Shown piece by piece: positions 7,417-16,979 of a DNA stretch of 64,000 nucleotides; position 1 is the first letter of the stretch; each line of letters starts with the position of its first letter. The notes under the pieces are model-generated. The model did not search any database. It saw only the letters and a list, made by a program, of their open reading frames with translations, and was not told the DNA's origin. Both the position numbers and the translations under genes were made by a program. The DNA comes from Jatrophihabitans_A lederbergiae (lineage in GTDB: Bacteria > Actinomycetota > Actinomycetes > Mycobacteriales > Jatrophihabitantaceae), in assembly GCF_031845305.1 (NCBI RefSeq), contig NZ_JAVREH010000023.1, positions 1 to 64,000 of the forward strand, read 5' to 3'.

Positions 7417-9942
7417 TCAGCTCTTCGGCCACGGATGGCGGGTCGGCTGGGCGCGCAGCGGATCCTCCGGCCACGGATGGCGCGGATAGCGGCCCCGCAG
7501 TTCAGCCCGCACCTGGGCGTAGCCGCCCCGCGTCCAGAACGAGGCCAGGTCGGCGGTCACGGCGACCGGCCGCCCCGCTGGTGAGAGCAGTCGCAGCACC
7601 ACCGGCGCCCGGCCGTCCGCGAGCCTCGGAGTCACCAGCCAGCCGAAGACCTCCTGCAGTTTGACGGCCAGGTACGCCGCGCCGTCCTCGTACTGGACGC
7701 GGATGCGCGACCCGGACGGCACCTCCAGCCGCTCCGGCGCCAGCTCGTCCAGACGCGCGGCGGCCGGCCAGGGCAGCAGCCGGCGCAGGGCCCGGCCGGC
7801 GTCGATCCGCTCCAGGTCCGGCCGCCGGCGCACCGTTCCGAGGTCCGGTCCGAGCCAGCTTTCGAGCCCGGCCAGCAGCGCCTCGTCGCTGACGTCCGGC
7901 CACGGGCTCCCGAGCAGGGCGTGGCAGAACGCCAGCCGGGACCGCAACTGGACCGCGTCGGCCGACCACCTCAGCACACCGAGGCCGGACAGCCGCAAAC
8001 CCTCGCGCACCGCTTCCACTACCGCTGCCGGGTCGGGATCGGGCAGCGGCCGCTCGGTCAACGGAATCGCACCGAGCCGGTCCACCCGCCGCAGCCGCAG
8101 GTCGCCGGCGACCCAGCCGATCTCGTCCACCGTCCGTAGCAGCGAGGCGCCGGCCGCACGAGCCGTGCCGGCATCTATCGCGACCGCCAACCGCACCCGC
8201 GCCACCGCCCGTCCGGCGGGCCGGTCCGCCACCGCGACGGCGATCCACTCCGACCCGCTCAGCGCCGACCCGGCGGCCAGCTCCGCGCCGGTACCGCCGG
8301 CCATCAGGTAGTCCGCACTGCCCGGAACGCGGACCCGCGCCAGCCGCTCGGGAAAGGCCAGCCCGGTCACCAGGCCCGCGGTGAGATCGTCGGCAAGCCG
8401 CCGGGGCCTGCTCGGGGACGCGACCCCGCGACTCAACCGGCGGACCTCGTCCCGCCACCGGTCCGTTCCACCGGGGCGGGCGCCGGCTCGCAGGCTCCGC
8501 CACAGTGCTACCAGGTCGTCCGAGCCGGCGGCGGAGTCCTCCGACAGCATCGCCACCACCTCGGCGGCCCGGTCCACCCCGACCACCGCCGAGCCGTCCA
8601 GCAACGCGCGGGCCAGCCGAGGATGGGCGCCGATGGCGGCGAGCTCGCGCCCCCGGGAGGTGATCCGGCCGGTGCCATCGACCGCGCCCAGCGCCCGCAG
8701 GGTCTCTTCAGCGACGTCCAGCGCGGCGGGCGGCGGCCGATCCAGCAGCGCCAGGCCGTCCCCGCGCGGCTGGCCCCAGGCCGACACCGCGAGCGCGAAC
8801 CCGGTCAGGTCGGCGACGGCGATCTCGGGCTCGGCGTGCTCGGCCAGGTGGGCGTGCTCGGTCTCGGACCAGCAGCGATAAACCACCCCCGGGCCCTGCC
8901 GCCCGGCGCGTCCGGCCCGCTGCTCGGCCGCCGCCCGCGACACCCGCGTGGTGATCAGGGTGCTCAAACCCCGGCTGTGGTCCGTCCGGGGCTCCCGGGA
9001 CAGGCCGGCGTCGACGACGATGCGGACCCCGGGCACGGTGAGGCTGGTCTCGGCGAGCGCGGTGCTGAGGACGATCCGGCGCTGGCCGGAGGGCCGCAGC
9101 GCCCGGTCCTGCTCGGCCGCGGACTGCCGTCCGAAGAGGCTGAGCACCGGGACGGCCGAGCCCAGCCGGCGCGCCACGCTCTCGATCTCGCGCTCACCCG
9201 GCAGGAACACCAGGACGTCGCCGGGGCCGCTGTCCACCGCGCGGCGGACGGTGCCGGCCACCGCGTCGAGAAACTCCGGATTGACCCGGGCATCGCGCAG
9301 CAGCGGCAGGCCGCCCGGCACCCACCGGACCTCGACCGGATGCCGGCGCACCCGGGCCTCGACGACCGGGGCGGCGCCACCACCGCTACCGGCGCCGCTA
9401 CCGCCGAGGGTCAGCGCCAGCCGGCCGGTGTCGGGCGTCGCCGAGGTCGCGACCAGGGTCAGGTCCTCGCGCAGGGTTGCCCGCGCGTCCAGGCAGAACG
9501 CCAACGCGAGGTCGGAGTCCAGGTGCCGCTCGTGGCACTCGTCGATCAGCACCGCGCGGACGCCGGGCAGCTCCGGATCGCGTTGCAGCCGCTGTACCAG
9601 CAGGCCGGTCGTGACGACCTCGACCCGGCAGTCCGGGCCGACGACGCGCTCACCGCGAATGGCGTAGCCCACCCGCTCACCGAGCGGCTCGCCCAGCAGC
9701 GCCGCCATCCGGCGCGCGGCCGCCCGGGTGGCGATGCGGCGAGGCTCGGCGACCAGCACCCGTCCCGGGCCCAGATCGGCCATCGCGAGCGGCAGCAGTG
9801 AGGTCTTGCCGGCTCCGGGCGGGGCGACCAGGACGCCGGTGCCGGCCGCCGCGCTGGCGTCCAGAAAGCGGTCGAGCACGGCGCGCACCGGCAGGTCCGC
9901 GCCCGGTACCGACGGCTCGGGAAGCAGCCGCGCGGAGGTCAA
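7417..9942 (-). CDS. hrpB: ATP-dependent RNA helicase HrpB
   Basis: This 841-aa DExH-box helicase has Walker A in APPGAGKTSLLPLA, the DECH box in VLIDECHERHLD, SATP motif III, and QRAGRAGR motif VI (RAAAEQRAGRAGRQ). These are followed by the HA2 and HrpB C-terminal domains (about 400-841), and the length is normal for HrpB. Its role in bacteria is poorly defined; the E. coli family member is HrpB. The gene ends 28 bp before zwf ends (co-directional). The last 22 codons carry a 15-bp duplication that makes RHPWPEDPLRAQPTRHPWPK, so the tail has been lengthened. Confidence 0.95.
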   Translation of the reverse strand: MTSARLLPEPSVPGADLPVRAVLDRFLDASAAAGTGVLVAPPGAGKTSLLPLAMADLGPGRVLVAEPRRIATRAAARRMAALLGEPLGERVGYAIRGERVVGPDCRVEVVTTGLLVQRLQRDPELPGVRAVLIDECHERHLDSDLALAFCLDARATLREDLTLVATSATPDTGRLALTLGGSGAGSGGGAAPVVEARVRRHPVEVRWVPGGLPLLRDARVNPEFLDAVAGTVRRAVDSGPGDVLVFLPGEREIESVARRLGSAVPVLSLFGRQSAAEQDRALRPSGQRRIVLSTALAETSLTVPGVRIVVDAGLSREPRTDHSRGLSTLITTRVSRAAAEQRAGRAGRQGPGVVYRCWSETEHAHLAEHAEPEIAVADLTGFALAVSAWGQPRGDGLALLDRPPPAALDVAEETLRALGAVDGTGRITSRGRELAAIGAHPRLARALLDGSAVVGVDRAAEVVAMLSEDSAAGSDDLVALWRSLRAGARPGGTDRWRDEVRRLSRGVASPSRPRRLADDLTAGLVTGLAFPERLARVRVPGSADYLMAGGTGAELAAGSALSGSEWIAVAVADRPAGRAVARVRLAVAIDAGTARAAGASLLRTVDEIGWVAGDLRLRRVDRLGAIPLTERPLPDPDPAAVVEAVREGLRLSGLGVLRWSADAVQLRSRLAFCHALLGSPWPDVSDEALLAGLESWLGPDLGTVRRRPDLERIDAGRALRRLLPWPAAARLDELAPERLEVPSGSRIRVQYEDGAAYLAVKLQEVFGWLVTPRLADGRAPVVLRLLSPAGRPVAVTADLASFWTRGGYAQVRAELRGRYPRHPWPEDPLRAQPTRHPWPKS
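7426..7482. repeat. 15-bp direct repeat in the 3' end of hrpB
   Basis: CGGCCACGGATGGCG is found at 7426-7440 and 7468-7482. Both copies are coding and give the repeated RHPWP in the HrpB C-terminus, within 22 codons of the stop. Confidence 0.8.
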
Positions 9943-9970
9943 CGGCGGCTCGCGGGTTTCGGCACGGCGG

Positions 9971-11377
9971 TCACTGGCCCAGCAGCCAGCCGTCCGGCGC
10001 CGCCAGCTTCTTCGCCGCGGCAGGCCCCCAGGAGCCGGGCTGGTACGTCTTGAGCCGCGGGCGCGTCGAGAGCAGCGGGTCGGCGGCCTTCCAGACGTGC
10101 GCCAGGCCGTCGGGCCGGGTCACCAGTGACCGGTCGCCGGTCAGCACGTCGTGGATCAGCCGGACATAGGGAGGTAGCGGCTCCTCCGCCGCCACCTCCG
10201 AGATCGGCACCCGGGCGCTCGCGACCCCTAGCTTCAACCCGACCCCGGGCGCCTTGGCCACCATCCGCAGATCGATCTCGCCACTTCCGTCCAGAGCGAA
10301 GCGGAGCACATTGCCGTCGGGCGGCAGGTCGCCGAACGGCCCGACCGGATCCCGCAGGATGAGGCTGACCGTCTGGCGGGTCTCCGCCAGCCGCTTGCCG
10401 GTGCGCAGCAGGAACGGCACGCCCCGCCAGCGAGGCGTATTGACCCACAGCCGGGCCGCAACGTAGGTGTCGGTCTTCGAACCCCGCGCGATCCCGTCGA
10501 GGTCGCGGTAGCCGGCGAACTGGCCGAGCACCACCTCGTCCGGATCGAGCGGACGGAACTTGGCGATGATCGACTCGCGGGCCGCCTGCAGGTCGGCCGG
10601 CTCCAGGCTGGCCGGCGGTTCCATCGCGACCTCGGCGGCGACCTGGAACAGGTGGGTGACCAGCATGTCCAGCACCGCGCCGGTGTGGTCGTAGAAGTCG
10701 GTCCGGTCGGCGACGTCCAGGGTTTCGGGGCAGTCGATCTGCACGGCGCGGACGTGGTCGCGGTTCCACATGCCCTCGAAGACCCGGTTGGCGAAGCGCA
10801 GGACGTGCAGGTCCTGGGTGGCTTCCTTACCGAGGAAGTGGTCGATGCGGTACACCTGCGACTCGTCCAGCACCTGGTGCACGGCCCGGTCGAGCTGGCG
10901 GAAGCTCTTGCGCGAGGTGCCGAACGGCTTCTCGTAGACCACCCGGGCGTTCTCTGCGAGGCCGTGCTTGCCGATGCTGTCGGTCAGGTCGATGAACGCC
11001 TGCGGCGGTACCGCCAGGTAGTGGATCAGCTGCGCGTCCTCGCCGAGGTCCTGCCGCGCCTGGCGCACCGCCTCGATCAGCGGGCCGCCGTCGTCGTTGG
11101 CGAAGTCACCACCGGCGAAGCGCAGCTTCTTGCGGAACTGGCCCCAGGTGCGGTTGTCCGGCTTCGGCCCGAACTGCTCGAGCGACCGGTGGACGTGGCC
11201 GACGAAATCCTCGTGGGCCACGTCGCCACGACCGCTGCCGATGAGGCGCCAGTCCTCGGGCAGCAGACCCTGCTCGGCCAGGGTGTAGAAGGCGGGCAGC
11301 ACCATGCGCCTGGCCAGGTCGCCGGTCGCGCCGTACAGCACGAAGATCGCAGGAGTCGGACGTCGAGCGGTTGCCAT
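9971..11377 (-). CDS. zwf: Glucose-6-phosphate 1-dehydrogenase
   Basis: Catalyses NAD(P)-dependent oxidation of glucose-6-phosphate to 6-phosphogluconolactone, the first step of the oxidative pentose phosphate pathway. The nucleotide-binding GATGDLARRM is near the N-terminus, EKPFG in the middle, and the active-site motif YRIDHFLGKE with catalytic His/Lys follows. The C-terminal domain runs to about residue 468. ATG 11377 gives MATARRP; GTG 11389 is four codons upstream. No other pentose-phosphate genes (tal, tkt, opcA, pgl) flank it, which is unusual because actinobacterial zwf often sits in such an operon. This may be a second copy. Confidence 0.95.
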   Translation of the reverse strand: MATARRPTPAIFVLYGATGDLARRMVLPAFYTLAEQGLLPEDWRLIGSGRGDVAHEDFVGHVHRSLEQFGPKPDNRTWGQFRKKLRFAGGDFANDDGGPLIEAVRQARQDLGEDAQLIHYLAVPPQAFIDLTDSIGKHGLAENARVVYEKPFGTSRKSFRQLDRAVHQVLDESQVYRIDHFLGKEATQDLHVLRFANRVFEGMWNRDHVRAVQIDCPETLDVADRTDFYDHTGAVLDMLVTHLFQVAAEVAMEPPASLEPADLQAARESIIAKFRPLDPDEVVLGQFAGYRDLDGIARGSKTDTYVAARLWVNTPRWRGVPFLLRTGKRLAETRQTVSLILRDPVGPFGDLPPDGNVLRFALDGSGEIDLRMVAKAPGVGLKLGVASARVPISEVAAEEPLPPYVRLIHDVLTGDRSLVTRPDGLAHVWKAADPLLSTRPRLKTYQPGSWGPAAAKKLAAPDGWLLGQ

Positions 11378-11451
11378 CGCGAGACCCACTTCAGTAGCAC
11401 GGACCGATAGCGGCCGTTCAGGCCACCGTTCTCCACGTTAGCGCCGGTTGA

Positions 11452-13050
11452 TCATCGCGCCCGGACTGTCACCTCGTGCAAGCCGGTGGCGCCCGCCGGG
11501 AAGGGGCGCGCGACGGCTTCGGACTGCGGCCGGCCCCCGGCGTCGAAGGCCCGCACCCGCAGCCGGTGGGCGCCGCGCGAGGTGGGCGTCCAGAGGTAGA
11601 CCCACTGGCGCCAGGTGTCGGTCGAGGGAACGGGAGCCAGCACGGCCTGCTGCCAGGCACCGCCGTCCACCTGGACCTCGACCCGGGACACGCCGACGTG
11701 CTGGTCCCACGCGACCCCCGCGACCGGAACCTGCGAGCCCACCGCGACGAAGCCCGAGGACGTCGGCCGATCGATCCGCGAGGACAGCAGGACCGGACCG
11801 CGCGCCGCCCAGCCGCCGCGCACCCAGTACGCCTGGTGCGCGGCGAAGGTGGTGGCCTCCAGGTCGACGATCCACTTGCAGGCCGAGACGTAGCCGTACA
11901 GCCCCGGAACCACCATGCGGACCGGGAACCCGTGCTCGGTGGGCAGTGGCGCGCCATTCATGCCGACTGCCAGCATCGCGTCGCGGCCGTCCATCACGAC
12001 CGCGGTGGGGGAGCCGATGGTCATGCCGTCGGCCGACACCGCCAGCAACTGGTCCGCGCCAGGACGCACACCGGCCTCGCGGAGCACGTCGGCGAGCAGC
12101 ACGCCCCGGAACTTGGCCGTGCTGATGAGCGAGCCGCCGACCTCGTTGGACACGCAGGCGAGCGTGACCCAGCGCTCGACGAGCGGCCGGGCGAGCAGGT
12201 CGGCGTAGCTCAGCGTCAGTTCGCGGTCAACCAGGCCGTGGATGCGCAGCTGCCAGGTGTCCGGGTCGACCTGCGGAACGGAGAGCGCGGTGTCGATCCG
12301 GTAGAACTTCGCCGCCGGGGTCAGGAACGGCACGCCGCTCTTGCCGAGGTCGAAGGCCGCTTCGTTGGCCGCTGCGCTGTTCGCGACGGCGCCGGCGCTG
12401 GAGACGGGCTCCGGCAGCCGGATCGCCGCCCGCGCCGCCGAGGCGTTGTAGCGGGTGCGCTGCAGCGCCCGGCCCCCGAAGCCGCCGATCACCGCGAATG
12501 CCGCCGCCCCCACCCCACCGCGCAGGAACTGCCGCCGGTTGGCCACCAGCGTGGCCGGTCGGGTCGCCGCGTCTAAACCGGCACCGGTGCCGGTGCCGGT
12601 GACGGAACCGGTGCCGGTGACGGCACGCACGAGCGCCGTCAGCGCGGTCATCCCGGCCAGCGTCCCGAACACCGAGGGAACCACGTCCGTGCCCTGGTGG
12701 CCGTTCGCGGTGAGCGCGCAGTAACAGCCGACAGCACCGAGGACGGCCACCCCGAACAGCCCGAGCGCGAGCCGGCGCACCGCTGCCACACCGATCAGGA
12801 CGGCCAGCACCGCGACCGCGAGGTAGATGCCGGTGAGCAGCACCCGCTTGTCGTCGGTGCCGAACTCGCGGATGGCCCAGAGCTTGACCGGCTCCGGAGT
12901 GAGGGTGATCAGGCGGTTTCCGATCGCGATCACCGGCGAGGCCACCGGCCGGACCAGGGACGCGACGAGCTCGCCGGCGCCCACCGCGACGGCTGCCGAC
13001 AGGATGCCGACCAGCCCGCTCAACGCCAGTCTTCGGGTGTGGAGGTTCAC
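11452..13050 (-). CDS. Membrane-anchored molybdopterin-dependent oxidoreductase (sulfite oxidase/YedY superfamily)
   Basis: This 532-aa protein has an N-terminal part (1-150) with about four membrane segments, then a basic RRQFLRGG plus a hydrophobic stretch resembling an internal Tat signal. A large extracytoplasmic SUOX-fold domain follows. VTLACVSNEVGG supplies the Mo-ligating Cys, and GFPVRMVVPGLYGY and SACKWI are conserved in the family. The last 110 residues form the dimerisation/Ig-like domain. The substrate is unknown; the family includes sulfite oxidases and MsrP-like repair reductases. A run of GTGxVTGTGTG codons (12,580-12,625) is a low-complexity linker. Confidence 0.88.
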   Translation of the reverse strand: MNLHTRRLALSGLVGILSAAVAVGAGELVASLVRPVASPVIAIGNRLITLTPEPVKLWAIREFGTDDKRVLLTGIYLAVAVLAVLIGVAAVRRLALGLFGVAVLGAVGCYCALTANGHQGTDVVPSVFGTLAGMTALTALVRAVTGTGSVTGTGTGAGLDAATRPATLVANRRQFLRGGVGAAAFAVIGGFGGRALQRTRYNASAARAAIRLPEPVSSAGAVANSAAANEAAFDLGKSGVPFLTPAAKFYRIDTALSVPQVDPDTWQLRIHGLVDRELTLSYADLLARPLVERWVTLACVSNEVGGSLISTAKFRGVLLADVLREAGVRPGADQLLAVSADGMTIGSPTAVVMDGRDAMLAVGMNGAPLPTEHGFPVRMVVPGLYGYVSACKWIVDLEATTFAAHQAYWVRGGWAARGPVLLSSRIDRPTSSGFVAVGSQVPVAGVAWDQHVGVSRVEVQVDGGAWQQAVLAPVPSTDTWRQWVYLWTPTSRGAHRLRVRAFDAGGRPQSEAVARPFPAGATGLHEVTVRAR

Positions 13051-13101
13051 GACACCATGATGACCCGCCTAGCCTTGAACGGCGCGTCGCTTAACAAGGA
13101 G

Positions 13102-13130
13102 TTGATACTTGGCGACTATTTGGCTAAAGT
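13102..13130 (+). promoter_or_regulatory. Predicted promoter of the LAxTG surface protein gene
   Basis: TTGATA (13102-13107) and TAAAGT (13125-13130) are separated by exactly 17 bp, close to the housekeeping sigma consensus. The predicted start of transcription is about 28 nt before ATG 13165. GGGG lies five bases before that ATG. Confidence 0.55.
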
Positions 13131-13164
13131 GCCTCGACTACCCACTCCTAAGAAAACGGGGACC

Positions 13165-14943
13165 ATGGCCCACATCACCCGGCTCGTCGGCGCGTCAGCC
13201 GCCGGTCTACTCCTGCTCGGCGCCAGCGTGACGCTGGCTACCGGAGCAGGCGCGGCTACGCCCGCTCCGCTGACCGGTTCGGCCCCCGCGTACGCGCATG
13301 GACCCGCCCAGATCACCTTCAGCTACAGCATCACGCTCGCTGACCCGCTCACCTCGGCCGTGCTGACCACCCACCAGGACGCGGCGCTGCCTGCCGACCT
13401 GGCCGGCGTGCAGGTCGACGGCGTCGCGGTGCCCCCGACGCAGGTCAGCCGTCCGGACTCGGTGGACATCGCCATCCGGACCGGCGCCCTGCCCACCGAC
13501 GTCCTCGCCGCCGGAGCCCACACCATCACGTTTCTGGCCACCGTGGGCACCGGAGCCGGGGCGGCCACCTCGTCCAGCGCGACGCTGACCGGTGTCCAGG
13601 GCGTCGACCCGTTCACTGAAACCTCGCCGCCGGTCGCGGTCCAGGTCAACCAGCCCGACATCGCCGTCGTCCGCACCCCGGACAGCGGCGAGGACCAGAC
13701 CGGCATCGCGGGCACCGGCCAGGACCTGTACATGGGCGTCGACATCAGCAATGCCGGCTACGGCACACCGACCACGTCCATGGAGATCGACCTGCCCGTG
13801 GGCCTGGTGATCGGTCGGGAGGGCGTCAGCCGCGACTTCGACGGCTCGCCGCTGGACTGCTCGGCAGACCCGACCCAGCCCCAGCACATCCTCTGCCAGC
13901 TCGGCACGCTGAGCCACGCCGTCAGTGGAGCCGACTCGACCATCGTCATCGACCTGACCACCACCGACAGCCCGCCGGTGGGCACGACGGCTCCGATCAC
14001 GGTGTCGGCCGCTCCGGACGCGGGTCAGGGCACTGACGACAACCCCGCCAACAACTCCGTCACGGCGCACATCCGGTTCACCGGCAGCGCGGCGCTGAGC
14101 TACACCGTCACGCCTGCCACCACCACGGTGCCGCTCGGCGGCAAGACCACCGTCAAGCTGACCGTCCACAACAGTGGTCCGCAGGCGGCCACAGGCGCGG
14201 TCGGCTTTGTGATGACGGCCGGTGACAGCTTCGAGATCACCGACTTCACCGGTAACACCAAGCCGCCGGCCGGCTATGTCGGTGGCATCGGCTCAGCCGG
14301 CGGAAGCGGCTATGTCGCCATGGGCAAGTCCTCGTCGGCTGCCGGCAAGTCCCACCCGCTGGGCTGGGGAAGCACGACCTCCGGTCTCGCCACTGCCCAC
14401 GCCGCCACTGCTCACGCCGCCACTGCCCCGGGCGCCGTGGACTCGGGGACGGGTGACGCCCGGCCGTGGTTCCTCGGCGACATCCCGTCGGGACAGTCGG
14501 CGAGCGCGGTGCTGACGTTGAAGGCCGTGAAGCTCGGTACGGCGCAGGCGCAGCTCCTGGCCTTCTCCGAGGCCGGGGACCCGAACTGCCGGGACATGTT
14601 GTGTGACCCCACCACGGCCGACATCGAAGCGGTCGCCGTCACCGCGCCGGTGCTGCCGCCGGTTCAGCCGACGCCGAGCACGCTTCCGCCGGTGTCCACA
14701 GTGCCGGTCTCGACGGTGCCGGTGTCCACAGTGCCGGTCTCGACGGTGCCGGTGTCCACAGTGCCGGTCTCGACGGTGCCGGTCGCCGCCGTCACGCTCG
14801 GCGGTGGAGCGCAGCCGGTGCTCGCCAACACCGGTGCCAGCTCCACCCCCGCGCTTGGTCTGGGAGGTGCGCTGCTGATCGGTGGCGCCACGCTGGTCTT
14901 CTTCACCCGCCGCCGCACCGCCGCGGACGTGACCACGCGCTAG
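13165..14943 (+). CDS. Cell-wall anchored surface protein with LAxTG sorting signal
   Basis: A 592-aa secreted protein. Residues 1-31 are a signal peptide (ITRLVGASAAGLLLLGAS, cleavage near AGAA). The middle is threonine/valine-rich with DUF11/Ig-like character (LTVHNSGPQAATG). A proline-rich wall linker made of VSTVP repeats (three 30-bp DNA units, 14691-14780) comes before the sorting signal LANTG, a hydrophobic segment and an RRR tail. LAxTG is the motif preferred by class E sortases in high-GC actinobacteria. The true start is ATG 13165: an upstream in-frame extension from 12697 is antisense to the oxidoreductase gene. The binding or enzymatic role is unknown. Confidence 0.88.
   Translation: MAHITRLVGASAAGLLLLGASVTLATGAGAATPAPLTGSAPAYAHGPAQITFSYSITLADPLTSAVLTTHQDAALPADLAGVQVDGVAVPPTQVSRPDSVDIAIRTGALPTDVLAAGAHTITFLATVGTGAGAATSSSATLTGVQGVDPFTETSPPVAVQVNQPDIAVVRTPDSGEDQTGIAGTGQDLYMGVDISNAGYGTPTTSMEIDLPVGLVIGREGVSRDFDGSPLDCSADPTQPQHILCQLGTLSHAVSGADSTIVIDLTTTDSPPVGTTAPITVSAAPDAGQGTDDNPANNSVTAHIRFTGSAALSYTVTPATTTVPLGGKTTVKLTVHNSGPQAATGAVGFVMTAGDSFEITDFTGNTKPPAGYVGGIGSAGGSGYVAMGKSSSAAGKSHPLGWGSTTSGLATAHAATAHAATAPGAVDSGTGDARPWFLGDIPSGQSASAVLTLKAVKLGTAQAQLLAFSEAGDPNCRDMLCDPTTADIEAVAVTAPVLPPVQPTPSTLPPVSTVPVSTVPVSTVPVSTVPVSTVPVSTVPVAAVTLGGGAQPVLANTGASSTPALGLGGALLIGGATLVFFTRRRTAADVTTR
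14691..14780 (+). repeat. Three perfect 30-bp tandem repeats coding VSTVPVSTVP
   Basis: Copies at 14691-14720, 14721-14750 and 14751-14780 are identical. Each is itself two diverged 15-bp units (GTGTCCACAGTGCCG and GTCTCGACGGTGCCG). In-frame units allow the wall-spanning linker to change length by slippage. Confidence 0.95.
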
Positions 14944-15005
14944 CCGCAGAACCGGGCTGAGCCCGCCGGCAAGAACCGCGGTGCTCCGCCGGGCACCGAC
15001 GAACG

Positions 15006-16979
15006 TCAGCTCGCCGCCGCCCGCAGGGCGGCGGCGAGTGTCGTTCCGCGGGGCTTCGCGCCGATGTCGCGAACCGCGCGCAACAATGCCGGCCCCGATC
15101 CGTGCACCACCGACAGGTGCCGCTGCGCCCTGGTCAGCGCGGTGTAGACCAGCGGCCGGGACAGCATCCGGCCCGCCTCCGGGGGCAGCACCACGATGAC
15201 GCCGGGGAACTCCGACCCCTGCGCCCGGTGCACGGTGATCGCCCAGCCGTGACTGATGTCGGCCAGCGTCTTGCCGCTCACCTCGGCGGGGCCGGAGCCG
15301 AAGTCGATCGTCACCACCTTGCCGACCACCTTCGTCACGGTGCCGACCTCACCGTTGGCGAACCCGGTCGGCGTCGCCTCCAGGTGGTTGGCGGTGGCCA
15401 CCACCCGGTCGCCCGGGTCGAAGCGTCCGGCGCTCTTCTTGAACGGCGACGGGTTGAGCCGCGCCTTCAGTGCCGCGTTCAGCTCGATGGTGCCGGCGGG
15501 GCCGCGGTGGACGGGAGTCACCACCTGGATCTGGTCCACCGCGATGCCCAGCGCCCGCGGGATGGAGTCGGTCATCAGCTGCACGACCCGGTGGGCGCAG
15601 TCGGCGGAGCCGCGGGCCGGCACCACCACGACCTCGCGCTCCGGCGAGTCGATGGCGGGCAGCTCACCACCTCGGACGGCGGTGGCCAAGGTGGCGATGG
15701 ACCCGCCGGCGTCCTGCCGGTACAGCGTCCGCAGCTCGACCACCGGCACCGTTGCCGAGGCGATGAGATCGGCCAGCACCTGCCCCGGCCCGATCGAGGG
15801 CAGCTGCGCGGAGTCGCCCACGATGAGCAGGTGGGTGCCGTCGGCGCACGCACGCAGCAGCGACGCGGCGAGTTCGACGTCGAGCATCGACGCCTCGTCG
15901 ACCACGACCAGATCCTCGTCCAGCGGCCACTCCTGGCCTCTGGCAAAGCCGGCCGTGAAGTCCACCTCACCGTTGTCCCCGGAGGACCGCGGCTGTACCC
16001 CGAGCAGCCGGTGAATCGTCATCGCCTCGGCGTCACACAGCTCCGCGAGCCGCTTGGCGGCCCGCCCGGTCGGTGCGGCCAGGGCTACCGACTTGCCGGC
16101 CCGCTCCGCCTCGCGGACCACGGTGGCGATCGTCCGGCTCTTGCCCGTGCCGGGGCCGCCGGTCAGCACACTGACCCCGTGCAGCAGCGCGTTGTCGACC
16201 GCGGAGCGCTGCACCGCGTCCAGGCCCTCCGGATCCGTGGCGGCGGACGGCTTGCGGGCCCGCTTCGCGGTGCCGATCGGCTTCGCGGCACCGATCGGCT
16301 TCGCAGACGTGACGAGCCGGTGGATGGACCGGGCGATCTCGTGCTCGGCGCCGCAGTATCGGGCCAGCCCCACCAGCTCACCCGAGTCAGGCTCGACCGA
16401 CACCGCCTGCACGTCTTCGCCCGCGCACGCGTCGGAGATCGCCCGCTCCGGGTTGGCCACCCGGTACAGCTCCAGTTCGGTGCTCACCAGCTCGACCGGC
16501 AGGACGGTGTGCCCGTCCCTGGCCGCCTGGGCGAGCACGTAGCCGACCAGGGCTCGTGAGCGGCGGGCATCGGACTGCTGCACACCCGGGATCGCGACCT
16601 TGGCGAGGGCGTCCGCATCGGCCACCTCGACGCCCGGCAGCTGCAGCAGCCGCCACGGGTCATCGCGCAGCAGCCGGTGGGCACCGGGGCCGAAGACGTC
16701 GACAGCGCGGCCGGCAAGGCGGGCCGGCAGCCCGGCGCCGAGCAGCAGCGCCACCAGGTCATAGGCCGGCTGGGCGGCGATGAAGGTGGAGAACAGCCTG
16801 CCCGCGCGCAGCTGACCGACCTTCGGCAAGCCGGCCAGGGCGCTGGCCGAGACGTCCTCCGGCGTGCGGATGCCGGCCTCCGCCAGCTCGCCGGCCAGCG
16901 TGCTGCCCAGTCCCTGCCACAAGCCGGCCGAACAGAAAGCCGCGAAAACCCGCTCGTCGGACCGGTCAGCCCCAGTCAG
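15006..16979 (-). CDS. RecD-like ATP-dependent 5'-3' DNA helicase
   Basis: A 657-aa superfamily 1B helicase of RecD2 type. N-terminal helix-hairpin-helix-like region (LAGLPKVGQL) is followed by Walker A GGPGTGKSRT, VVVDEASMLD (Walker B), GDSAQLPSIGPGQ and the C-terminal SH3/UvrD_C part with YTALTRAQ. No ATG, GTG or TTG lies in frame near the expected start. Homology starts about 8 residues before RVFAAFC, where CTG at 16977-16979 overlaps the stop of the aldo/keto reductase gene, so a CTG start or a local indel is implied. An 18-bp duplication (16263-16298) adds KPIGAAKPIGTAK. No recB/recC partners are nearby. Confidence 0.85.
   Translation of the reverse strand: MTGADRSDERVFAAFCSAGLWQGLGSTLAGELAEAGIRTPEDVSASALAGLPKVGQLRAGRLFSTFIAAQPAYDLVALLLGAGLPARLAGRAVDVFGPGAHRLLRDDPWRLLQLPGVEVADADALAKVAIPGVQQSDARRSRALVGYVLAQAARDGHTVLPVELVSTELELYRVANPERAISDACAGEDVQAVSVEPDSGELVGLARYCGAEHEIARSIHRLVTSAKPIGAAKPIGTAKRARKPSAATDPEGLDAVQRSAVDNALLHGVSVLTGGPGTGKSRTIATVVREAERAGKSVALAAPTGRAAKRLAELCDAEAMTIHRLLGVQPRSSGDNGEVDFTAGFARGQEWPLDEDLVVVDEASMLDVELAASLLRACADGTHLLIVGDSAQLPSIGPGQVLADLIASATVPVVELRTLYRQDAGGSIATLATAVRGGELPAIDSPEREVVVVPARGSADCAHRVVQLMTDSIPRALGIAVDQIQVVTPVHRGPAGTIELNAALKARLNPSPFKKSAGRFDPGDRVVATANHLEATPTGFANGEVGTVTKVVGKVVTIDFGSGPAEVSGKTLADISHGWAITVHRAQGSEFPGVIVVLPPEAGRMLSRPLVYTALTRAQRHLSVVHGSGPALLRAVRDIGAKPRGTTLAAALRAAAS
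15010..15038. terminator. Strong hairpin between convergent genes
   Basis: A perfect 13-bp GC-only-rich stem (15010-15022 with 15026-15038) closes a GCA loop. It lies inside the last codons of the RecD-like gene and 66 bp after the stop of the LAxTG gene, so it may stop transcription from both sides. There is no T tract, as is usual in actinobacteria. Confidence 0.6.

Noticed and set aside
12697..13164. N-terminal extension of the LAxTG protein
   Set aside because: It is antisense to the oxidoreductase gene, has no signal peptide at its start, and a promoter and signal peptide start are found at 13102-13165.
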